DNA of 41,622 nucleotides, taken from NCBI RefSeq assembly GCF_001949145.1, contig NW_019091371.1:1420229-1461850 (forward strand). Direction: 5' to 3'. The translations under genes were made by a program, and so were the position numbers. Below the pieces are notes generated by a model that saw only the letters and a list, made by a program, of their open reading frames with translations, was not told where the DNA came from and did not search any database. This DNA comes from Acanthaster planci. Lineage: Eukaryota; Echinodermata; Asteroidea; Valvatida; Acanthasteridae. This document shows positions 1 through 11,097 of the stretch, in pieces. The first letter of the stretch is position 1. Every line of letters starts with the position of its first letter.

Positions 1-1495
1 TTGCTTACAACTGAATGGAGCTCATAATTTCAGGTCTGATCAGTAAAAAGGAAAGGTTGAAGAATGTATTAAAATTAAAACTGAATAAACAGGTGTTTAT
101 ATCGTTGATTTAATAAACAGCCACTACATGCTATTGCATGTCTGAAACTTGAAATGACTCCTTTTGTGCCTACAGGCCTAATTAGTAGTCCAGAAAGGAC
201 AACTGGTCATTTGTTAAAATACTAATATCCAAAATTTTTAAAATATTGAATTTGTTATGTTTTTTCCTGAGAGAAAGTACTTGAAAAAAACCTGGAAATG
301 CTCTAAAATGCAGCTGAGAGCATCTTAAGTCCCAAAATTTTGGGGCCCTTGGGTAGGGTCCGAACCCCATGCCATGGCTTCGCAAAATGTTGGTAAACCA
401 CAATGGAAAGCCCACACAGTTTTGAAAAATCCTGGAGAGAACCCTGTTGCGTATTGGCGTATACGCTTCCCAACTTGGAAATTTAGTCAAAATACACAGA
501 ATAAAACCTCATGCAGAACATAAAATATGCAGTGCTTTCTACTCTAGAAAGAGTAGCATAAACATTTTTCATGTTTTGTCAATTACACCCTGCCAAACAA
601 AGAAACATTCGTAGCAGATGCTACTGAAACCAATTTGCTCAAGTTTGTCTGCGTTTAGCTTTTCTCACTGCTCCGTGCATAACCATCCATCATTAAGAAA
701 ATCCCAAATAGAAGGGAAAGAACCAAAGCGAAACAAATAGACTAAAATGGGCTACTGCGCATGTGTTGTGCGCATGGATGGATTTTGTGGACTTGGACTA
801 AAAATGTGGTCACCAGAGTCCTTGAAGACATGATGCAGTAAAATTGATTTTTAACTCACGGGGACCACACTTTTTTCATCAGTTTTTTGCATGAAGAAAT
901 GGAATTGAAAGTTCCGCGAAAAACATGAAGTTTTCTGCAAGTTTTTATGTGTTAAACACGGGCATTTTTCTCAAGTGGTGTTTAAGAGGCTTTCCAGTAC
1001 ATTTACAGGAAACCAGGTATCATTTTTAGAAAATTGGAGCCTGAAACACCTTAGAAAGAATGAAGTTTAGATTGAGAATGAGGACATTTGACTGCCGAGC
1101 GATGAAGTGTACTGTGATTTTCTTAACCGGGCGTGTGCACATGGCAGCCAGTCAACGTGGCATCCGCACGAGGTAGTCTCACATGCCGCCGTGCACAGGT
1201 GGATATGGACTTATGTGATTTTGTCTATGGTGTCATGACTTCATGGTTACCACTAAGTGCTGAGGCAAAGGAACCAATTTGCATAATACTGGTACTCAGT
1301 TCCTCCACCTCCCAGGCAGTACAGTACTCTCCCTCTCTAGAGGAAGAAGACAATACAAAACAATAATGAGGGCAAAAGAGTACTGCACTCTGCTAAAATC
1401 AAAGAAGTAGGTATTGTACTCATGGCTTCAAGAAAATTATCTAAACCCTTGAGTTTGTGTGAGGCGTATGTTTGCTTACTTGGCTTATGTTACCC

Positions 1496-2711
1496 CAGAG
1501 TTGTAGACTCAAGTCACTTGTCTTGGACTCAAGTTGCACTCGAGTTGCAATTTTTGTGACTTGACTTGTAACTATCAGTTTTTGACTTGTGACTTGACTT
1601 GGACTTGCGCATTATGACTTGTTACTAATGCAAGTCAGAAAACTATTTAATCGAACCTATTACAGATTTAAACTAGGCTTTTATCAACTTTTTCCTTCCG
1701 TTCTTAAAAAAGTCAGCGTTAGACTATGTTAAGCTCATGACTTCTACTTTGTTCTTGTCTGCTCAAGGCCACCTCTGAATCACTTCGCTGTTGTTAGTCT
1801 TGCACATTTGTTCGGCAGTGCTTGAATTTTTAATTTTTTCCCCCCGACTTTCTGGGGGAGCCAATTAACAGTTTGTTTGAGACTGATAATGAATTCATTC
1901 AGTTCATAAAGTCACTCAGCCTAGAATTGAAAACAAAAATCGGGGCTTGAACTCAAAGGCTGAACGTTTCTGTGTAATTTGCTGTGTTTCGGTGGTTGTA
2001 ACATGCCTTAAAAACATGGCAATAGATTATTTTATATCAGCTACCCATCTTCAGATATTTGTTGAACATTGATCTTGAAAAACTGCAGTTTTGGGGGAGA
2101 TATGGGCCAACTTTACTGTAATAAAGCGAGCAGAGAGATCATACATCATGACCATACTCTGTGTGACAATGTGCGACACCGTGCAACATTTTTCACTTAT
2201 CTGACTAATCACAAGTCTTTGGCTACTGCCCCGGACTATTGAAGGATATATTTGAGTTCTTAACTCAAAACATCTTTCAAAGAAAGGTTTTAGTTTGAAA
2301 ATGATATTCCTGAACGTGAAGCATGTTGACAGATTGATGGTTATTTGCATATCTTCCGCGATCACCACTTGAGTGATGTGAATAATGCATATGCTACAAT
2401 TATTACCATAGTCTGCTGCTTCCCCTGTTCGAACAAATACAGGGGTAAGAAAATTCAGCTTTTTAGCTGATCTCAGCTTTTTTGTGTGTAAATGTTGACC
2501 CTGAATTTCAGCTTTTTGCCAGCTGTTTTCAGCTTTAATTTTAAGTGGCCACTTACATCCCTGCAAATATCCAAGACCTGCCTGTGTGGTTTGTGTCACA
2601 GATTACGCAATGAACTGTGGAAGGTCTTGGAACCAAGACTAGGCTGTGGCTTGAAATCACACATTAAGCAGTTTGACTTGTACTTGGACAAAATACTAGT
2701 TACCACCTCTG
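1496..2711. mobile_element. Non-autonomous hAT-superfamily DNA transposon
   Basis: The left end begins CAGAGTTGTAGACT and the reverse complement of the right end begins CAGAGGTGGTAACT, so the termini are imperfect inverted repeats of the CAGAG type found in hAT elements. The 8 bp outside each end are TGTTACCC (1488-1495) and CGTTACCC (2712-2719), a 7/8 match as expected for a hAT target-site duplication. Just inside the left end (about 1505-1625), and again near the right end, are clusters of ACTTG/CAAGT motifs, a common subterminal pattern. The 1.2 kb interior holds a 182-residue minus frame (2051-2599) that I do not recognise and no transposase motif, so the copy is probably non-autonomous. 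Confidence 0.75.
2440..2563. mobile_element. Small MITE-like insertion nested in the hAT element
   Basis: A 124-bp segment begins CAGGGGTAAG and its right end, reverse-complemented, begins CAGGGATGTAAG. Both ends are directly flanked by CAAATA (2434-2439 and 2564-2569). The interior repeats CAGCTTT four times. CAGGG termini suggest a second hAT-like miniature element, but the flanking repeat is 6 bp rather than 8, so the class is uncertain. Confidence 0.45.
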
Positions 2712-3035
2712 CGTTACCCACTCTAAAAAATTGCAGGCCATGGACTGAGACCCCTCAGGCATCCCTGGATTAAAAAGATTAAGGACATGAAAAAAAATTA
2801 AACATCTATGAACTGTTCGGTTTTGTGGCAGTTTTGAAGAACTTGTATTAAACATATATGATAAACACCTGTGCCCAAGAGTCAGAGATTGTTTTGATCA
2901 GATCAGACATATTTAGCAAAAAAGGTTAAATTTTGTTAGTGTTTACATTTTAACTGTACATTCTGGTTGTCATTTGATAGACTTGGATTGACTTTAGAAG
3001 TGGTTGACTTGATAGGGGTATTTTTGTATTGGCAG

Positions 3036-3264
3036 GGTGAGATGTATGGGCCAACATCTAAGAGACAAGACATGATGACTCCTACGTCAGTCATCTCTAG
3101 AGCTGATGATGCCTACCGAGGGATAACATCATCCTTTGGCCAACAAGGTCCATATCCACAGGGTGCATTTCCAGGAGACAGGCCCATGACTAATCAAGGC
3201 GGATATTCTCCTGGCTTCAGAGAAGGCAGACCTCCCCAAGGACCTGCTCCTGCACCCCAACAAG
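3036..3264 (+). CDS. ARID1: ARID1 coding exon (proline/glutamine/glycine-rich linker)
   Basis: This exon belongs to the ARID1/BAF250 orthologue, a large subunit of the nuclear BAF (SWI/SNF) chromatin remodeller. It opens in phase 0 after TTGGCAG and encodes 76 residues beginning GEMYGPTSKRQDMM. That resembles the MYGPxxKR segment between the ARID domain and the C-terminal domain of vertebrate ARID1A/B. The remainder is rich in G, P and Q (for example REGRPPQGPAPAPQQG), as in the disordered middle of the family. It ends CAA G|GTTAGA, leaving one base of a split codon that the next exon completes. Read through the donor, the frame stops at once (TAG, 3267-3269), which supports splicing here. 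Assignment rests on context and the phase match more than on this short segment alone. Confidence 0.75.
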
Positions 3265-5421
3265 GTTAGAATTTTACACTTTATGAAAAGCTCTGCAGTC
3301 TATCCTTAGAGTCGAGCCTAACTTGCTTAACCAGTTGCCGCTGGGGTTTCTGGTACTGGACACATATTCTTTATACGCCCGGCAGGGGTCTCCGAAATCG
3401 GACAAAGGGAACTAAGCATTGTAACAATAGACCGTACTCGTAAAAAAAGACCAGGCTGCTGGGCATCACGAACATGTTTTCACTCTCAGTAGAGAAGGTA
3501 ATCCAGCCTTGTTTTGAAATAGTATACCACAATTTGGGGGATTTAGCGCAAGCAAATTACCACTGGGGACAAAAGCGCTCCACCACTGCAGTGGTGAGCC
3601 ACACAGTACCGCTGCACGCATATCTGGCCCATATTGAAACGAGGTCAGCAGCGCACTGTGCCAGTTTCCTGAACAAAAGAAAATTATGAAAAACTGCAAA
3701 ATCTGGGCTCTTTTTACAAGGCAGCAGGCCTGGCTGAAATACTCCAGCATCAATGGATGTTGTCTGTCAGATTAGAGTAGAAACCAGTCAGTCTTTCGTG
3801 TGGGTGTCGATGTCCAGTAAATGAAGATATGAATTTTTAAAGATATTTGAAAACAGAAAAAATTGATAATTATCCTGTCCCAGCATCATCAACATTGATA
3901 AATGCCACCGGCGCGAAATGGTTAACCATATCTTTTGCCATATACATTGCTCACAGTTGATATTCAGATTTTGCACACTTTAAAACATGCTGTGTGCAGG
4001 AATCCTGAAGCCATATGCCCATTGGACTTTTGTTGTTGGAGAAGGGGGTAAATCTCACACAGTCTGTTGTCAGTTTGACAAAACTGTATCAACTGTGGAC
4101 AGCCGGTAAACTGTTCAAATTGTCAAGAGTCGGTTGTCGATTGTTAGTTGACCTTCCACAGCCCCAAGTTTTTCAGGGCCACCCTGGTCTTGGAAGAATT
4201 ACATTGCCATATTCAGAGCAAAGTCCAATGTGGATGGCCACTGTTATGTAAAACTTTTATCACGTGAATGAGTTGTTTCACATGCATGCATCTATGTAGT
4301 GCTATACATTCATAGAAGATATCAGAGATGAAAACTGGGGGACTTGACATCATATGAACAAAAATCTAAAAACTTTCTTAATTCCCTAAGCCACATCCAA
4401 TGTCAAATTATGTGGTCAATCAGCAGATCAGAGGGCATCCTCTCTAGATTCTGAGAGGGCATGTCACTGAAGGTTTAAAGCAGCTGATCTGACTACCTAC
4501 CACTGTTAAAAAACAAACAAGGCTTTTACAGAGAATTCCCGTATTCGGAGCGAAGTTGAAGTATTGTATGACGTTACCTGATGGAGAATATATTGAAGTG
4601 AGCTTTTATTGTTAATATATTTTGGAGCTGCAAATTTGGGTTGTGAATATAATAACTTCAAAATTGGTCTTTTCTAACAGGAAAGAACTTCCAAAAAGAA
4701 AAGAAAAAACCCTCCGGGATTGGAACCAAGAACTCCCACTTTACTTAATCCTTTCCTTGCCCACTAACACTATGCAGCCAGCTTGGCTGATTTTTTGTTT
4801 TCTTCCTTTTGTGCGGGCAACACAACATGACGCTGAAGCTATTACAAACTCAGATAATATCATAATATATTTCAGCTCTGTAGAAGCCTTGCTTATCAAC
4901 AGTGGTGCAAGTAAGCTTGAATCTTGACGTGGCCAGCTGAATCTGCATGATCAGTATGGCTTGAACTTAGGTTAAAATTGATAATTCTCATGCATCTCGT
5001 GACATCAGAGTACATGTTTCATTTACACCATCATGTCTGCCAAGTCTGCCGAAACTTTTGACCAGTGAACATCATCCGTCACCATCTGGACGAAAAATGA
5101 CTTCATAACAGCTCTGATTAGCTGATACACTGTGTTGCATAAAATTTGCATGTTAGCATCAGACATTTGTATAGAATACAGAGTTTTGGATGAGGTGTCA
5201 GGGAAACAGTAAACACCTATGTAAGCTTTGATATAGTCATAGGAGTAGTTACATATACATATCTATATCCATCTTAACTGAAACAAATCCATGTTAGCAC
5301 AACTCATTCTAGTTTTCCAGACAGATTGCATAACAAGCAGTCTAAAGTATACATGAATTAATCTATCCTCTCTCCCTTTTTGCTAGCTTTCAGAAAACAT
5401 TGTATTTTGTTTTATGTAAAG
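3265..5421 (+). other. ARID1 intron
   Basis: The intron runs from donor GTTAGA to the acceptor preceding GTGGTAAGC. It carries a piggyBac-like element at 3331-3921. The remaining sequence, 3926-5421, is AT-rich with stop-filled frames and no domain I recognise. Confidence 0.7.
3331..3921. mobile_element. Candidate non-autonomous piggyBac-like element
   Basis: The segment is bounded by TTAA on both sides (3327-3330 and 3922-3925), the target site of piggyBac elements. The left terminus reads CCAGTTGCCGCTGG. The right terminus, reverse-complemented, reads CCATTTCGCGCCGGTGG. These are similar but imperfect inverted ends. The 591-bp interior has no transposase motif. The termini are short and degraded, so the class is a reasoned guess. 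Confidence 0.45.
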
Positions 5422-5799
5422 GTGGTAAGCATGAGCTTGGAGGTAGTGGAGGAGGGTTTATGCCTGAAGCGTATGGGATTAGAGATAGAAGCCTACCAGG
5501 AGCAGGACCATCCCCTTCATGGGGCAGCGTACAACAACGACAGCCAGCTCCTCCCTATACGAACACTTCCCTGGGACCACATCCATTTGTGAGCCAAGCT
5601 GGTCCACCTAGAACCCTCCAACAGGCATTAATGGCAGCACATCGGGATCGACACCCTCCTAGTAAGATGATGAAGTCATCCCCACCTCAAATCCACACTA
5701 CCTCACCACAGAAGAAGGACATTGTGTTTCCACCAGATTCTGTGGAGGCTTCCCAGCCAGCACTAAACAAACCAAAGAAGAAAACCAGCCGAGATATTG
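5422..5799 (+). CDS. ARID1: ARID1 coding exon (linker up to the C-terminal domain)
   Basis: This exon starts GT GGT AAG CAT. With the single G left by the previous exon it makes GGT, so the phases fit. The acceptor is TTTATGTAAAG, with a T-rich tract upstream. The first half is a low-complexity P/Q/G linker (GGSGGGFMPEAYG, SWGSVQQRQPAPPY). The last 35 residues include KKDIVFPPDSVEASQPAL and then KKKTSRDIG. This is the conserved motif just before the BAF250 C-terminal domain; the vertebrate counterpart has DITFPPGSVEATQPVL. The exon ends GAT ATT G|GTAAGT, a strong donor, leaving one base. Joining to 9140 gives D-I-G-T-I-E-A-W, matching the family junction, so no exon is missing in between. Confidence 0.92.
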
Positions 5800-8700
5800 G
5801 TAAGTATACTGAATACAGAGCTACTGATGTTTCTTGAACAGTAAAGCATGGGCCACTGCTGTTAATTAATAGTAGGCACTGAAGCATCATTTTCACCATT
5901 CGCTCACTCTCAGATGCATTGTCATGCAGAGATACATTTATGGTTGTTCACATTTTGGTAAGCATTGGATGATGCATCCTTACATGCTTCTAGGGTGGAT
6001 TGCTGTACGTTGTCTTAAAATGATCTGCATTAGTCAGTGGTCTTAAAGCTGTGTACATTAACCATTGAAAATTACAGTGATGCGGTCTTGAGTTTTTAAG
6101 CTGGTTGCAAAATGGTTAGTTTTTCTGAGGATGATATGAAATGGTATCATAAATAATGTGCTACATTGCCGTCTAGGTCACCATCATTTCGTTTAAAACA
6201 TGTACATGCACATGTTTTTACAAACATGTATGTACATGCGCCGGTAGCAGGTTCTACAAAATATGAGCAATTAGATAATGGCTCAACACTTTGGGTATTT
6301 CCTGAAGTGAAAAGATTTAATTAATTCTTAATGTCCTATGAAATGAGGGTAGGCATGACAAATATCTGGAACACCAATGACCATAGCCAGTCTTCATTTT
6401 GATCTGAGTTGAATATATAAGGTCTGTAACGTCAGCATGTTTGATGGACATGAACAACCTGTAAATCTTACCCACCTAAAAATTAATGGGAAGTAATAAT
6501 TTCCACTGTAATTTTTAACAGATTTGTAAGTGATGAGAGATGACAATAGCTACATATTTTAAAACCATAATCACAAAATTAAGATACAAGTCCAAAGTCA
6601 AAGAGGTGCAAATATCCCTCGATTTCTTCAAAAGTCAACGATTGAAATTCAACAAGAAAAATAAAAAATAATGTACCACACAAGTGTAAGAAGAGTGCAA
6701 GAAAGGCCCCAGACATCATCCTGTTACGATTTGAACAATCACATCATCATCAAGTAAATAAACTCTGGATTACAACTTGTCCCTCAAATTTTCACTGTGA
6801 CATTTCCGAAATGTTTTGCTGCCTTTTGGGTTGTTTGGCATTTGACATCAGCCCAGAAAGGTCACCCTCTTTTGTTTTGCGACATTCATGAGCCTCTTCA
6901 TAAAAATACAACGCTCCTCGGTTTTTCTGTTTGTACCACAGTTTTTCTATCAAACTATGTGACGATCTGAAATGGAATGGAATTTTCAAGAACTACATGT
7001 GACAGCGTTTTTGCGATTTTTAAATGTCAAACACCATGAGTTCTCCATCAAAAAATGGAACATCATCAAAACTCCATCAGATATGGCATTTGCAAAGAAA
7101 ATGTTTTACTGTATGATTTTTTATAACTTCCAGTTTCTCTGTGGCTGAAAAGTATGAGACCTGGTATCGTGAGTGATTTAAAACAACCAGGAAATGAAGA
7201 GAGACCAAATCTGCTGATGATTTTCCATCAATTTTGTACAATTTTCTTCATGACTTTTTCTTGAAAGGTCTCCTTGAGGGTCTTTAAATTACCCTCTTTT
7301 GACAGACTGTATTATCTTTGTTGTTGAGGGAGGTTTTGGTTTCAAGTCATCAGTTTGACTGAAAACATTAAACAAGTCCAACTCCCTTTGATTTGCACTT
7401 GTAGCCAACCAAATCTCCACCTATTATCCCCAGATGATTAATTTTTATAAATGTGGACATATAAATCTGTGAGCCACTCTGTTAGAAGTGTTAAAAAATG
7501 ACATGGAGTTACAATTGTTTCATCTTTTGAAGAATATGCCATGTACGTGTGCAGTTTGTCTCCACACAGGACATTTTTTGTATACAAATTACAAAAAGCA
7601 TGCTGTAAGCATTCACTACTGATCAACTGCGAACATGCAGTGTACTGCATTACAGTGTGTATGACTGCAAATGTCTCACTACATTCAAATGTGCTTATGC
7701 ATAAATTCAGACCAGCATTATACATGCCAATTGGCCTTTAGTCAGCCCCCTTAGTTTCTTGTTCGACCAATGATGGTATTAAGTGTTGATGCAAAACACC
7801 CTATTGTAATTTAGATTGGATGTTTATCTTTGTCTCAGAGGTTTGTTTGGAAGTTACTGAACTTGAAAGCTTTTGCATCGGTGCCTTTAGCCTATCCAGT
7901 GACTAGAACTATAAGCAACATGAATTGCGGTTGCATTTCATTGGGTCATGGTTTGCATGCATTATAACTGAAATGCAAAAATCACACTTGTTCAATCAGA
8001 ATGAAGATTGGTTAAACTTTGCCTTATTGGCCAAGTGGGCTCATACATGCATGGTAAGAACGAACCAGTGCGTGCCATCTGCCTGGGAAAGAGTGACCGT
8101 AAATTCATGTCTTTCAATAGATGTAAACACGATGGATTCTGTTTCATGAAAAATTAGCAAAAATGACATGAGTTGGTCAAAATTTAATTCAGTTACATAC
8201 GTCGTCAATATGCTGGCTGATCTTTTTGCTTATTCCTACATTTTTTATCACTTTGTTCAAGCATAGTCCAACACATCTTGTTTTGTTAGCGAAAAAGTGG
8301 CAAAATGTCACATCTGACTTATTTTTTAACTTCTAGTAAATTTGGGGGAAACTGTGTAGAACAAATAGGATGAAATCAACATTGCTGCTGTAAGGAGGCA
8401 AGAGAATAAGATTGATCAACTGTATGTATGCAAACATGAAATGACTAGAGCACACTTGTAATGAGTCTTTTGATGTTTCAAATCCAGTGTGCATTTACGT
8501 ATGTCCAAACCCAAACCAAAAAACACTTTGGAGCTTACCTGAAGAAATAGTCCAAACTCTGTCTAAATGCATATTTCACATCTAGAAAATTTTTATCTGC
8601 CATACAACTTGATGTCAATTTTATACAGAGAATTCAGTTCAAACTTTATCTTCTGTTGATGCAGTGCTCTTCTATTTAATTTACAAATAACTTCCATTCA

Positions 8701-9139
8701 AGCAATGAAAAATACCCAAGGAATGTTAAAACATCCCAAATGAGACCATTTTGATCCAGTCTCAGGCAGGCAAACCATTGTAAGGCCAGCTTAACGCTTA
8801 CATGTAGACCGCTGGAATGCAGAGGTCTAAGTTAAAGACCAGAGATATTTTCTAATGAAGAATTGCGAAAAATTCTAAATTGCTAAATTTTACTCTACAA
8901 AAGTCATCACATGTAAAATTTGTCCCATCAATTTAAAAACTAGCTATAATTAGAAATATATTTAGGACTAAGATTGACTTCAAGGGAAAGAAAATTAAGT
9001 CTGAGTTGTGAAGGGACAGTAGCCTTTGCCTACTTCTTTAATTGAAAAGGGAATGCATTTTTTTTTCACCTCTACTATTCCACTACCAAGATCTCCATAT
9101 ATTCTAATTGCAGAACCTGTTTGCTTCATCTTCTTGTAG
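5800..9139 (+). other. ARID1 intron, no recognised content
   Basis: This is a 3.3 kb AT-rich intron between a GTAAGT donor and a TTCTTGTAG acceptor. Open frames in it are short (under 100 residues) and show no domain I recognise. I found no terminal repeats or tandem arrays worth calling. Confidence 0.75.
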
Positions 9140-11097
9140 GCACCATTGAAGCATGGAAGTTGATGATGGCACTGAAGTCAGGACTCTTAGCAGAAAGCAC
9201 TTGGGCTCTGGAAGTCCTCAACATCCTTCTCTATGATAACAATACCATTGTTTACTTTGACTTGGGACAGTTGAAAGGCCTTCTGGAGATCCTTGTAGAC
9301 CACTACCGGGCAAGCCTTATCGAGGTGTTTGGAACTTTGAACGATGTGGAGGTTAGAACTCGCAGAGAAGTTTCTGATTGTGGGAGTAGAGACTTTCCTC
9401 AAGATTGTGTGTGCAGAAGTAACCCACAAAGCACTGTGAAATATCATGATAAATCAGAGGAAGAGTTGATTCAGGAAGCATTGAACATGTTTGATGTTGA
9501 GAAACTAAGAGGAGCAGACAAAAAGAAGCTAATCAGGCTAGAGCAGAACTCTGATGGGTTCTATTCCAGCGAAAAAGAGTGGGATTATCATGAAGGCTTC
9601 AAGAGTAACCAGCTACATTGGCAGTGTGGTGGTGGTGATATGACAAAGCATATAGTACATGTATTTGAAAGTGACGGAATTCTTAAGAAGATCCTGAAAC
9701 GTCAGGCCCGCAGAAGGAAAGCTGAAAGAGCCAAGATTGTGAAAATGGTAAACAAGGCCAAAAGGATGGAGGAGAACAATCACCTAGAGGCAGAAGAGAA
9801 TTACCAGAGTAATGACAGCATGGAGAATGTGGAAGATTGCCCTAAAGCAGATGATGAATGTATCAAGGAGGACCAAGAAGAAAAGAATGAAGGTGGAGAA
9901 GATGGAAAGGATGAGGAAGAACTTGAAGAAAACACAAAGGAAGAGGAGGAAGATCAAGAGACTGTGTACAATGGGAGGAATGATACTGATGATGACACAT
10001 GGTTGCAATCTTGCAGTGAAGAACTTCGTGCTGCAAAGAAAAGCTCAGATATTATTGCCTTGTATAAAGGAGACCTAGCACATCCTACCTGTTCTCCCCT
10101 AGAAGATGAAGGAACTTGTAATGATCACACTGCTCTGGTCACGACCACAGATGCTCAACGTTCACTCACTCAACGATGCATCACAATATCTAACATCATC
10201 AGAAGCCTGTCATTCATCCCTGGCAATGACGTGGAACTATCCAAGCATGCAGGTGTACTTGTAGTGATGGGAAGAATACTGTTGTTGCATCATAGACATG
10301 CGGAACGCAAGCAATTACCACAAACATATGATAGAGAAGACCACGATGATTTGGACACTGACTGTCCGATCACTGATAAGGACACATGGTGGTGGCATTG
10401 CTTGAACTGTTTGCGTGAGAACACCTTAGTGACTCTGACTAACATATCTGGGCAATTGGATCTGTCTGCATTTGTTGAGCGTGTGAGTTTACCAATTCTA
10501 GATGGGCTGCTTCACTGGGCTATTTGCCTCTCTGCTTGTGCGGTGGATCCATTCCCAACACTTCCTGCCACATCCCCCCTCACACCCAAACGTATTGCCG
10601 TTGAGGCCCTGTCAAAGCTAAGTATACAGGAAAACAATGTGGACATGATTTTGGCCACTCCACCATTCCATCGTTTAGAGAAGCTTTTTGCCACCTTGAC
10701 ACAATATCTCAGTGACCGCAAGGAGCCTGTGATGCGGGAATTTGCAATAGTACTTTTATCGAGCATTGCCCAGGGTGATCCCAGTGCTAGTCGGGCCATT
10801 GCATCTCAGAACTCTAGTATCTCTTTCCTGCTATGTTACCTTGAAGACTCGGAGTATGCCAAGTCCTTGGAGAGTGGAAGTAATGCAAAGCAGCTGAGCC
10901 AGAACCCAGACATCCAGCCAGCAAGCCCAGACATGATGCGCAGAACAGCTATCCTTTTGGCAGCATTGGCCAAGGTAGCTGACAATAAACCATTGTTTCT
11001 TCAACACCAACATAGACTATTGAATCTTTCTATGTCACCCATGGTGACAGACTCAGTCAAAGCACTGATAGCTGATGCCTTGTATGAAATCTCATGA
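9140..11097 (+). CDS. ARID1: ARID1 terminal coding exon: BAF250 C-terminal domain
   Basis: This exon encodes the last 652 residues of the ARID1/BAF250 orthologue, including the split first codon. The C-terminal domain is a helical, ARM-like fold that serves as a scaffold in the BAF complex. Family landmarks appear in order: EAWKLMMALKSGLLAESTWA then LNILLYDNNT at the start; LHWQCGGGDMTKHI; an acidic E/D-rich tract (about 9851-9963) where vertebrate ARID1A is also acidic; RSLSFIPGNDVELSKHAG and LLLHHRHAERKQLP; LRENTLVTLTNISGQLDLS; LSIQENNVDMILATPPFHRL; YLSDRKEPVMREFAIVLLSS; and MMRRTAILLAALAKV near the end. The stop TGA is at 11095-11097. No frameshift or internal stop occurs. Invertebrates typically have one ARID1 gene (Osa in flies), so I do not choose between ARID1A and ARID1B. 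Large disordered N-terminal parts and the ARID domain are outside the window. Confidence 0.97.

Larger units (their letters stand above)
1..3035 (+). other. ARID1 intron, partial (5' end outside window)
   Basis: This is sequence upstream of the first ARID1 exon seen here. It ends in a good acceptor, a T-rich tract then GGCAG at 3031-3035. I saw no exon-like frame with ARID1 similarity in it, so the preceding exon (ARID domain side) is probably left of the window. It contains a hAT-like element at 1496-2711. The stretches 1-1495 and 2720-3035 are AT-rich and show nothing else I recognise. Confidence 0.6.

Noticed and set aside
2051-2599. 182-residue minus-strand open frame
   Set aside because: It lies inside the hAT-like element, overlaps the nested MITE, and shows no transposase or other domain motif.
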